Positions 54,337-64,000 of a DNA stretch of 64,000 bases are shown here, one piece after another (within the stretch, counting starts at the first letter, position 1; each line of letters starts with the position of its first letter). Made by a program: the position numbers and the translations under genes. The notes beneath the pieces are model-generated. The model worked only from the letters and a program-made list of their open reading frames with translations, did not search any database and was not told the DNA's origin. The stretch lies in NCBI RefSeq assembly GCF_000315625.1, contig NW_005434609.1, forward strand, positions 116,572-180,571. The letters run 5' to 3'. The DNA comes from Guillardia theta CCMP2712 (Eukaryota > Cryptophyceae > Pyrenomonadales > Geminigeraceae).

Positions 54337-57300
54337 ATGCGATGCAGAGGATGCGGTGGGGTCGTACTGTTCGCCGCCTTCATGCTTTCACTAGGACCTG
54401 CTCCCATATACTCTCCTCCTCCTCCTCCTCCTCCTCCTCCTCCTCCTCCTCCTCCTCCTCCTCATGCCTCTTCCATACCATCTCGTCAGGTCGGCGATCG
54501 TCATTCCTCGATGCATCAGTCTCGAGCTCTTGGGAACGATCCGGTGTGGAGAAAGCGCAGGTCAGAGATCGACCAGAGGAGGAAGCGGAATCGGATCGAA
54601 CCTTGCTCGTTTCCTGCATCAAGAACCGAGTTGACGATGACAGAAAGAGTTGATGTCGAAGCATCAGAAGGGATGACAGCAAACAAAGTCATCAGAAGCT
54701 TTCTGGAGGGGAATTTCTGGTTTCCCGTGCAAATCCAGGGAGAGAAAGACAACAGGATCTCTTTCACCGTCGACAACAAGGCAAGATGCAAGATGAAGTG
54801 GTTCGAAGGAGATATGGAAGCTCCCATCGAGGGAGCAGGAGATCTAAGATTCCTCTTGGCCTCGATCTTTCAAGTGCCCTGCGAGGAGGTAGACGTGGCG
54901 ATTCGATGCCTTGACAACGGCAAGTCTCTGAGAATGACGTCCAGCAATCCGAGAGAGCTTCTGGAAGAGCTCAAGACTTTGACAGAGCGAAGCTTCTTCT
55001 CAGTCACGCGCAAGGGAGTCGACAGTGGAGCAGAGTTTGAGGCCGCTGACATGATGGGGGATTCGGACGACATGAGGGTGGAGTCCACTTCTGACCCTGG
55101 AGCCAAGGAGATGTCTGATCCTGCTCGCGTTTCATCGTTGGATCACTCGGATCCTCTAGAAGGGGAGGAGAAGAGTCCCGGACAAAGATGTTTGGATAAG
55201 CTGCTGGTTGAAATCCATTACATGCAAGCGGGAAGGAATGAAACGTTCCTGCTTCGAAAACTGATAGACTCTGAGGCAACAGGCGGCAAGGAAGAAGAGG
55301 ATATCCTCATAGAGATGACTTGGATCCAAGGCAAGGCAAGGTTCTTCCTGAATGCAGTTCGAGACCTTGTTCTCTTCTTGTCAAGATTGTTTGGGACCAG
55401 TTTTGATCATTCACATCTTTCTCTTGTGAGCAGCCAAGATGTGAGCAGTGTTCCGCAGAGAATATCGAGGTACACATCCAGACTAGATTTCTGGGCTGAG
55501 ATGAAGAAGCATGGAGTCTTGGGCACCACCAAACTTTACTTCCAGCACGTCGACGTATCAGTGCAGCTGGATCAGATGAGGGAGATTTCGCTCAAGTCGA
55601 TTCTCGGTGATTTGAATCCCATTCCGCTGCCTCAGTTCCAGCCTCGAACGTTCGACTTTCGTGTGACTGACGGCGATAAAGAAGAAGTGATGCGGATAGA
55701 GATGGAGGCAAAGGGAGCAACAGGTATGTCGAGGACTCGATGCCTGGATGTACGTTCGAAGCTCGAACACTCTGTTTTGCTGACTTGGAAAAGAGGGAAT
55801 ATGCAGCTTCTCCTGGTAACGTCGTAACATGGATCTGTTGAGTGATGACGTCTTTTGTGACAGAAGCACGGTTCTCAAGATGCGATCAAGGTTTTTGCTC
55901 CAATCTTCAGGAGAAAAGCGAAAGACAGCATTCTTGAATTGAAAGTACCTGCAACTGAACTCCCCGAGAAAATGGCGACTGTCACAGTCGATGACATAAG
56001 TCCCTCTCAATTCATCAGCTTGATTGCACATTGCTCCCTACGGGACATTGCTGTTCGAGTGGCGCAGAAAAAAAATGTTGATTCGAACATGATGCCTTTG
56101 TTGAATGATCCCATTTGTCGCAACAATTTTCCCAGACGTTTTGGTAGTACCAAGGGTGTCAAAGCAAGTTCTGAGGCTGTGAATCCTTTGCTTGTAAGAG
56201 GAGAAGAAGATCCCATAGAGGATGATTCAGATGACGGTGGAGTGAGCATTGATCCGGTCCGAGTAAGTGCGATGAATTGCGCAGAGGCATGTAAATTGCT
56301 TGAACGCTCTCTGGAAAAAGTGCGGCGAGGGGGTATGGATGAGGAAGATAGGGCATGGGAGATCTTTAGGTTGAAGCAGATCATCGATGGGATGCAAATG
56401 AAAGATCAGGAAATCTACTGCTGCTTTGCAATGGGTCGCTGAGACGTTTGTTCGCAGATTCTTCTTCTTTCTGACAAGGATTGGACCAATTATTGTCTTG
56501 CGAGCGCAAAATACCTTTCGTTCATAGGAAGTTTCGCTGAAGTATTTGAAATCTACCGGTCTGCGATATATTATTCACCGAAATCTTCTCGCGCATTGTG
56601 TGAATATGCAAAATTCCTCTCCATGGCAAGAATTTAAACGCTTTCCCAACAACTAGGTCTGACTTTCTTGATAGGACTCCGAGTTTTGGGATACCTCTGA
56701 AGCTCTGTTTGAGCTTGCGATTGTCACTGACAATGAGCAAATTGCTGCTCAGAATGGAACTATCGATCATCTTACGAGCGCCAGAATCAGATTTGATTTC
56801 GCTCATTTCTGCCAGACCAAAAAGATAGATCTTGATCTGGCAGAGAAGCTGCTCAGAGAATCGATTGCCTTCAATCCCGCTCGCTCCAGTGTTTGGCATA
56901 ATCTTGGCATCCTGCTCATGGGCAAGGTGTCTTCTTCTTCATGTAGATATTGACATCTTACGTTGCGTTACCAGAACGGCGAACAAGAGGCACAAACAGC
57001 ATTCGATAGGGCGCTCATGCTGAACCCATCATCCATAGACACACTGTGCAGCAAAGCCAGCTTGTCTCTGCACATGGCCAAGAACATTTCTGAGATATGT
57101 CAGCTGGTGGAGAGGGCAGAAAGCATCAAACCTGGAAGCTTTGAAGTATTGCTGCTCAAAGGATCGTTATTTCACCACAAGGATTACAACGATCAACTGG
57201 GAGCTTTTCGGAACCTCTTAAGAGCCTTCAGACTTCAGCCGTACAACGTTGAATTGCTGCACACAATGGGGAGCTTTCACAAGCTGGTAAACGTTTTCAT

Positions 57301-58389
57301 CCTTCATGACGAGCGGCATAACGTGCCACCTTCAGGTGATGAACGATGTTGCAACTGCTATCGAGTACTTCAAGCAAGGTAGGTCTTGAGCCTCTCTTTC
57401 TCAGTTTTTTCTTACCTTCTGTTCGTAGCTTTCTCCTTTGATCCCCTGGATCCGCAAGTCTTGACAAGCCTGGCCTTGGCTCTCATGGAGGTCACGAGTC
57501 TGGCGTTCTTACGCTCTGCTGATGAGATAGAGCAGGGCCGAAGGTTCAAGGATGAGCATGATAGGGTGGAGCTGGAGGTCGATGGACTAGACTACGACTT
57601 CCACGAGGCCTTTCGCCTGTCTCAAGACGCGATCGCACTTTGTCCTCAGTCTGCGCACGTGCACTATGTGCATGGCCAATGCTTGGAGGAGTTCGATCAA
57701 AACATGCTGGCAGCGAAAGAAGAGTATGAAGTAGCCCTGAAGCTAGACCCTCAGCATGTATGTCTCCTCTTTCTTCCCAGTCTAGGCAGAAGTTTAACAT
57801 GTGACCACTTGATCAGGTTGAGGCTCTTTGTGACTTGGGCTCCATCTACCTCAATAACTTGTCGGACTTCCAGTCTGCAGAGAAGATTCTCCATCGTGCT
57901 CTCCGTATTGAGCCCAACAACCCACAAGCTCACTACCACCTCTCCGACATCGACGTCATCGTGTACAACGATGTGGCCAGGGCCGAACGAAGGCTCCTGG
58001 ACACTCTCAACTGTACTTGCAATCCTCGGCAGCAAAATGTGCATCAGAACTGGTGCAATTTGCTTCAGACTATCACATACATTCAAATCTTCCACTTCAG
58101 GAACCAGTCGCTGCCGAGGCACCCCTTGTGCCTGGACTTCTTCACGACATGTTTGAAAAGGCTCGGGATATTGAGGTCCAAGATGAACTTGGAGGGCCTG
58201 CCGGAGCTGTACGATTGTATTCGTGATCAACTTGACTACAACAGCACTGAAGAAGGGGAGGAGGACTATATGAGCGAAGATGGCGAGGATCAAAATCAAG
58301 AGACGCAGCAGACAGACAAAAATGTGTGCGAGAAAGCATTGTCTCGGTTGCAGACATTGTTGAATGCTCGAAAGAGTAACTCGGGGTGA
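54337..58389 (+). CDS. TPR-repeat protein with N-terminal polyproline run, unknown
   Basis: The ATG at 54337 opens a possible signal peptide (GGVVLFAAFMLSLGPAP), then 16 prolines from a (cct)n repeat. The next 450 residues are charged and unrecognised, with two similar-looking halves around IRFLLASIF/AVRDLVLFLSRLFG. A clear join (LLL|KHGSQDAI, about 55818/55867) leads to the C-terminal part. That part has TPR-like helical pairs: LASAKYLSFIGSFAEVFEIY, VWHNLGILLMGK then EQEAQTAFDRALMLNPSS, AKEEYEVALKLDPQH, and YLNNLSDFQSAEKILHRAL. Most introns are short with good signals (56936, 57288, 57380, 57760). The acidic tail EEGEEDYMSEDGED ends at the TGA 58387-58389. TPRs mediate protein-protein assembly; the complex is unknown. 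The exon boundary near 56300-56460 and the last two introns are uncertain, and two genes cannot be excluded. Confidence 0.6.
54415..54462. repeat. (CCT)16 microsatellite coding for 16 prolines
   Basis: Sixteen uninterrupted cct codons inside the TPR gene's first exon. Confidence 0.9.
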
Positions 58390-59264
58390 ATGTCAAGTAA
58401 ACGAGATGTCAGGGGCTAGCTACAAGGTATCATGGAACAAGTGATCAACGGAGAATACACTCAGTCGAACAAGCCTGGCGACTAGTTTCTTGAAATCTAA
58501 TTTACTGATGTATCATGATATGCTACAGCGTATAGCGTACATGTGAACCTAGAGACATTGTTCATTTGTTCGTGAAGATTGTTGTCCGACGGGTAGCATA
58601 CACCTCGAATGAACTGCACAGCAGGAGCCGATACTTCTCCTTCGAGGTCAAAAGTGCATACCTTCGCGTGCAACAGACTTGAGGAACGAGAGATAGCGAA
58701 ATCCTAGTAGCGACAAGAATAATCTGCGCTCGCTCATTTGCTTCCCTCGCCCTCGCCCTATCATTTCCCATCCATACTCTCCGCTTCCTCCCCTGTTTGA
58801 CCTGAACTTGGGTCATGTCTGCAGCTGGAGGCAGTACCTGGCCCTGTCGTCGCTGTTTCCTGCATGACATTGACAACTTTGCCGTTCCTCGACCCTTATC
58901 ATGGGTTGTCCGACGGTAGTGGTCGATAGTCAAACCATGTAGGGACCCCTTAGAAGAAACTACTTGTCCCCAGTGTCGATCCCTTGATGGTTCACAACAA
59001 CTGTTGTTTCTGAGCTGGGATCTGACTCAGACAAGTTCCCCGTACCGCCATGGCTGTATGGATCGCCATGGTAGCGATGGCGAGACAGCCATAGCATTAC
59101 GGCCGTCTCGCCATCGGTGCCACCACTAGCGCTGATCTTCCCGCCGACATTCTCCCTGCCTCCATGGCTCGGACCATTTTATCTGAGGCAGACTTGCACC
59201 AAAAATCAAAACGCTGCGTTTTTAAATTCTTAACACGCCTATTCGAACGACAACGGACGCTGCC
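58390..59264. other. Intergenic region with an inverted repeat
   Basis: No convincing gene; a minus-strand frame at 58562-58933 has no recognisable domain. An exact 11-bp inverted repeat lies at 59076-59086/59105-59115 with further tggctgt/acagcca pairing nearby. The last 100 bases are the MadBub promoter region. Confidence 0.5.
59076..59115. repeat. 11-bp perfect inverted repeat, 18-base loop
   Basis: gatggcgagac is followed after 18 bases by gtctcgccatc. It could form a hairpin or be a palindromic protein-binding site 150 bp upstream of the MadBub start. Confidence 0.75.
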
Positions 59265-62200
59265 ATGGAGTTTGAGCAGGTATGGTGGGAGGGCGGGAAG
59301 CAGGAGAGAGAGAATGGGACAGAAAGGATAGTGTGTATGAGAGAGATTAGGAGGGAAGAAATTACAGAGGAGGAGACAGAGAGGAACGCAGGAGTGGGAG
59401 GAGAGAAGCGGAGGAAATTCAAGTTTTGTTTGCACGAAAGAAATCTCTGGACATGAGCATCTAGAAAAGTTGTTCTTGGAGGACCAACACATGATTGTGA
59501 GGTTGATTGAGTGCAAGCCACAAGCATGTGGCTAGATTCACAACCGACGTTACAATCATGCCGTGAATTTCATGAGAGGAAGTGAAATGAGATTGGTTGT
59601 TTGAATTCATAAGTTTTGTGAAGAGCTGATTGGGATCAATCTAACGACTCTCCTCAGATCGAAGGTAGCAAGGAGAACGTCCAGCCACTAGTTGGAGGCA
59701 GAGACGTCAAGAAACTAACCAAACAGCTCAAGTCGCTACAGTGCAATCCCACATCCAACACTGTCTCGATATTCGAAGAAGGGTGCCGTGAATGGGAAGC
59801 AAAGCTCGACACCGAATGCCCTGAGGATCCCATTGCGACATGGGACGAGTACATCAAGTGGGCCCAGCAGCAAGCCACGTCGGACAAAGTTTCCAATCTT
59901 GTCGTGCCGATTCTGCAAAGGTGCTGCAGAAAGTTTCAGAAAGACGAACGGTACAAGAACGACCCAAGATACCTGCGAATCTGGATCAAATATGTCGACA
60001 CCGTCGCAGACCCGACTGACATCTTTAACTTTCTTGAAGCGAATGGGATCGGACAGGGACTTGCTCTCTTTTACACGTCATGGGCGTTGGTGCTCGAGTT
60101 GAAGAAGAACGACTTCACGGAAGCCTACACCAAGCTCGAGGAGGGAATCAACAAGCGCGCTCAACCTCTCGACAAGCTCCAGGCAGCCCTCAAACAATTT
60201 CAGCACAGAATGAATCAGGTTTTTGCTCGTCCCTCCTTGCCTGCCTCCTTTGATCATTCTGCAGAGAACCATGGAAGCAATGAAGAACTCTGTCATCCCT
60301 CCCCCCCAGCAAGCTGACAAGGCCAACGCTCGTGAGTTCGGCGATGAGCTCAGCAAGAGCCGCCGGGTCACCAAGGTTGCCACGTCCCAGCAGGCAACAG
60401 GAAGCACCCTGGGAGTGTCGGGGAGACCGGCAGCCTCGCGGGGAGCGCAGGTGAAGGGAACTGGGAACAAGGGCGGGTTTTCTATCTTCGTGGACTCTGA
60501 GAACAGCGCTCCCACGAGCCAGCAAAGCGGAGGAGGGTGGGAGTACCTGCCAGCAGAGAAGGAGAAGACCAAGGAAAACACTCGGGCTGCGACTCAGTGG
60601 ACCAAGGAGGCAGCTGGAGTGATCCCGATGAACAGGGCCCGGCCGAGCGTGCCTGCCGCCGGCTCTGCAGCGCCGGAGAAGGCTGGGGTAGACTTCGAGT
60701 TCTTCGTCGACGAGGGCCTGGAGGCGGCAGACAAGAAGAAGGAACGGGAGCCGATCAGGCAGCAGCTGGAGGGGAAGGTGGGGAAGCTCAAGGTTATGGA
60801 AGACTCCCAGCAGGCACGACCCCTGGACTTCCTGTCCGGCCCCGAAGTTCCAACTGAGCCCCAGCAGCATTTCGACGGCCCCTCCACGAGAAATAGATCA
60901 GCATCCGCACGTGGAGGGGCCAGGGAGGATGCTGGAGGTCAGCAGGGGAAGAAGCCGAGGCAGAAGAGCGCTGATGGGACGGGGGTGTCGGGCTATGACC
61001 GGCAGATGCTTGTCCTCTCTGACGGGGAAGAGATCTCCATCGAAGAAGCTCGTGTGATCGGCAGGTCGGAAGAGGAGGAGGAGGAGTTGGGAGGAAGGAG
61101 TAATTCTGTTCTGCAGGTATGGGAAGAAAGTCTGGAGTGGCGACTTGACCCGACAGGTGCCAGAGGTCAAGAAACTAGTGCAAGAGCAGGACCCAGCACA
61201 GGAGCAGGAGCAGGAGAAGCTTGAGTTTGGCTACAACCGAGGACTCTCCCCACCATCCTCTGCCTTCCACGTGAGCATCCCAGACCAGACGCAAGTGTCT
61301 CCGACCTTCTCGAGCTTTGCGCCCAAGGGAGGGAAGAGGTTCCAGCCGACACCCAGCAGCAGGGAGGAGGAGGAAGACAAGGTGACTTCGAGCCTGCAGA
61401 CTCCTGTCCCCTCCTGCAAAGGACGGCCGGACGAGTCGATCGAGCACGCTCCTCCCACCCTGACCAAGTTCGGAGGGAACGATATCTCAATGATCTCCAA
61501 GGCCGCAAACTCCTCGACGTTCCTGGCCAACAGCTCCCGGCACACCCTCTGCCCTCCTGGGGACGTCAACTTCACCCTCCACGAGCACCCCCAGGGCAAC
61601 GACGAGAACTGTGCTCCCGAGCAGCTGAGCTTCGGGGAGAGGAAGGAGAAAGTCCCTGGCAACTTCTTCGTTGCCTGCGAGTCCTCCCCGACGGTCAACA
61701 CGAAGAAGGCAAGGCATCAGGTCTTCGACCTCATGCCCAGCCCCACAGTCACCAGGGTGGAGAAGGACGAGGCTGGGGCAAGAGCTGGAGGGTTGCTGGA
61801 CGAGTCGGACTTCTTCAAGAGGGCCGCAACGTCCTCGTCGCCCACCATTAACACCAAGAACGCGCAGATGATGGCCTTCGACCTGATGCCGAGCCCCACG
61901 CAAACGGGAGGAGCGATCAGTTTCAAGGCGCAGGCACAGGCGGAGGAGGAGAACTTCATGCAGGAGGAGTTCTTCGCCAAGGCTTCTTCCAACGCATCCC
62001 CAACTATCAACACCAAGAAAGCTCAAGATCAGGTGCCTCCTCCTCCACCACCATCACCTCCGCCTCATCCTCCCCCTCCCCCTTGGGCTACTTCCTTTCT
62101 CCCCTCCCTCCTCACGTTCCACTCCAGGTGTTCGACCTCATGCCGAGTCCCACCGCCACCTCCTGCCCGGTCATGTTGGCTCACTCGACGCCGACGAGGA

Positions 62201-64000
62201 GCACGAGGGAAGCCTTCAACCTCCTTCCCAGCCCCACCGAGACGTTCACAGCAGGAGGACTCGAGTTCCAGCACGCCTCTGCAGCTGCTCCCTCCTCCCT
62301 CGCCTTCGAGATCCGGGAGGACACGGCAATGAAGGGGATAGCGCCGTCAAGCTCAGGCTTTGAGATCCGGGAGGACACGGCAATGAAGGGGATAGCGCCG
62401 TCAAGCTCAGGCTTCGAGATCCGGGAGGACACGGCGATGAAGGGGATAGCGCCGTCAAGCTCAGGCTTCGAGATCCGGGAGGACACGGCAATGAAGGGGA
62501 TAGCGCCGTCAAGCTCAGGCTTCGAGATCCGGGAGGACACGGCGATGAAGGGGTTGGAAGTGCTCAAGGACGAGGAAGAGATCAAGGTAGAGGAGAAGCA
62601 GGTTGCTCCCAAGAGGAAAGGCCTCCGCGTTCTCTGCGAGCAGGCGTCTGGAGCGGAGGAGGTGGTGAAGGAGGCTGGCAAGGTCAAGCGGGGGATGCAG
62701 GAGGAGGGCAAGGAGAATGAGGAGATGAAGGAGGAGGAGGTGAAGGAGGAGGAAGGACTGAGTGCTGGTCTGCCGAGCCCGCAGCTCCATCAGCATCTCA
62801 ACACCATCGAAGAAGTTTCAGTTGAAGTCTCACAGGCCAGCGACTGCAACATGACGAGGCTCAAGGAATCTCGTGGCTCCTCCCTCCAATTTTCCTCCTC
62901 CTCCTCCTCCTGCTCCTCCTCCCTCCACTTTTCCTCCTCGTCTCCCGCTCCCCTTCTCTCAAGTGCTCTTTCTCCTGCAAAGGAAGAAGAGCAGGAGGAG
63001 GAGCTGGAGCTGCTGGCAGGGGAGGGTGGGAGAGTGGAGGTGTACAGCGAGAAGGAGCAGGCAAGGAGGACGAGGCTCGTGGAAGGGCTGATGAGGAGGG
63101 AGAAAGGTTACCAGCAGCAGGAGGAGGAGAGCGTACCTGCGGTCAAAGTTGGGTCGAAGCTCGAGCTTGCAAACTTCACGTTCCATGTGGAGAAGATGAT
63201 TGGGAAGGTAAACCTCCTCCTCCCTCCTCCCTTCCGCTCTTTGCTGATCCTGTACCGTTCTCCGCTACTTTCCCTTCATCTCCATCAACACCACCTCCTC
63301 CTCTACCTCCTCTCCCTCCTCACTTCTTCGCAGGGTTCATCGTCCAAGGTCTACACCCTCCGGAGGATTCATCTCGACAAGAGCATCACCGAGGACCTCC
63401 AGGACGAGTCGCTCCTGGTCCTCAAGCTCCTTCAACATGCTCCTCCCTGGGAGTTCTACGTCTCCCGCTCGCTCCAGCAGAGGCTGCCGGAGGACGCAAG
63501 GAGCTCGTTCCTCGACTTCCGACATGCCCTGCTCTACCCCAGCTGCTCCCTCCTCCTCTCTGACCTCCGTTCGGAGGTCTCCCTGCAGGATGTAATCAAC
63601 GCCTACCGCAAGGTCAGAAACGCCCCTTCTCCCTCCTTCCCTCCCTTCTCCCTCCTTCCCTCCCTTCTCCCCTCCTCTCCCGCTCCCCTCCCTCCCTCCC
63701 CTACTTCTCCCCTACTTCTCCTCTCCCTCCCTCCTACCCCACCTCCTGGACCAGCTGACGGGGTTCGAGCAGGCAGGCAAGAAGATGGAGGAGCATCTCG
63801 TCATCTTCTACGCCATCGAGATCCTCCGAGCTCTAGAGCACATGCACGACGCTGGGTGAGCTGAGAACTGTCTCCCTCCTGCCCCCAGCTGACCCCCAGC
63901 AGGTTCGTGCATGGCGACCTGAAGCCAGACAACATCCTCGTACGAGACGATGCGCTAGACAAGCAAGAGAACTGGAATTACAACCCAAGTGCTGGGTCAG
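59265..64000 (+). CDS. MadBub (BUB1/BUBR1-type) spindle checkpoint kinase, 3' truncated by window
   Basis: Eight exons (59265-59279, 59658-60218, 60265-61116, 61157-62032, 62128-63207, 63334-63612, 63755-63855, 63903-64000) keep one frame for 1,287 residues. A KEN box is at residues 10-12 (GSKENVQP), then the Mad3/BUB1 TPR region (about 35-190, YLRIWIKYVDTVADP, IFNFLEANGIG, LALFYTSWA). ABBA-like motifs FSIFVD (264-269) and FEFFVD (336-341) flank a second KEN box (295-297). Four copies of a CDII-like motif follow (NTKKA...FDLMPSPT, about 653-800), then a 54-bp tandem repeat. A BUB1-type kinase domain starts near residue 1108: GSSSKVYTL, VLKLL (Lys 1159), PWEFYV and HGDLKPDN (1258-1265). The protein binds KNL1/BUB3 at kinetochores and, through KEN/ABBA, inhibits APC/C-Cdc20. 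Lineages that did not split the gene keep this combined form. The remainder of the kinase domain lies outside the window. Confidence 0.92.
62305..62562 (+). repeat. 54-bp tandem repeat, 4 full copies and one partial, inside MadBub
   Basis: Units start at 62305, 62359, 62413, 62467 and 62521. Each encodes FEIREDTAMKGIAPSSSG. Copies differ by only a few synonymous changes (ttc/ttt, gcg/gca), so the array is young. The last unit changes after AMKG. Confidence 0.95.

Noticed and set aside
60190-62711. Minus-strand open frames (up to 226 codons) opposite MadBub
   Set aside because: The plus strand carries KEN, ABBA and CDII-like motifs and a consistent splice frame; the minus frames are shadows.

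Overview
The window looks like nuclear DNA of a unicellular eukaryote, most likely a cryptophyte alga of the Guillardia theta type (inference; no marker gene settles the species). The evidence is many short GT-AG introns of about 40-60 bp, packed genes on both strands, and eukaryote-only families: MadBub checkpoint kinase, RAB3GAP2, NCLX-type exchanger, CC2D1-like C2 protein and large secreted multidomain proteins. Intergenic DNA carries dispersed repeats and very GC-rich islands. There is no operon structure, rRNA gene or CRISPR array, and I saw no convincing tRNA.

Layout. 1-8.9 kb is repeat-rich. It holds a decayed non-LTR retrotransposon (minus strand, 368-3370) and several 5'-truncated copies of its 3' tail, with a Zn2Cys6 regulator (4668-5984) and a cysteine-rich membrane protein (6707-8265) between them. 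At 8.9-12.7 kb lies a WW-C2 protein related to CC2D1/Lgd. At 12.8-16.1 kb (minus) is an NCLX/CCX-type cation/Ca2+ exchanger. From 17 to 25 kb there are small membrane or secreted proteins of unknown function and a membrane-anchored M28 peptidase like carboxypeptidase Q. At 26-29.5 kb is a 1,131-residue secreted protein, followed by the N-terminal-domain homologue of RAB3GAP2 (29.75-32.1 kb).

From 51.9 down to 32.2 kb the minus strand carries one giant secreted-protein gene. Five exons join in a single frame to about 6,439 residues. It has many Ig-like repeats, two blocks of RCC1-like repeats, a cysteine motif block, 12 DUF4215 repeats, a Notch/LNR module, CHB_HEX-like domains and ephrin-receptor-like cysteine repeats. 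It is the most striking object here.

The last 12 kb holds a single-PDZ-domain protein, a TPR protein with a 16-proline run, and the first 1,287 codons of a MadBub kinase. MadBub has two KEN boxes, two ABBA-like motifs, four degenerate CDII-like motifs, a 54-bp tandem repeat and a BUB1-type kinase domain that runs off the window.

The genes do not form one pathway. Two themes recur: large extracellular multidomain proteins, and internal tandem duplication inside coding sequence. Exon structures were read by hand from splice signals and frame continuity. Joins whose summed exon lengths divide by three are stated as such.
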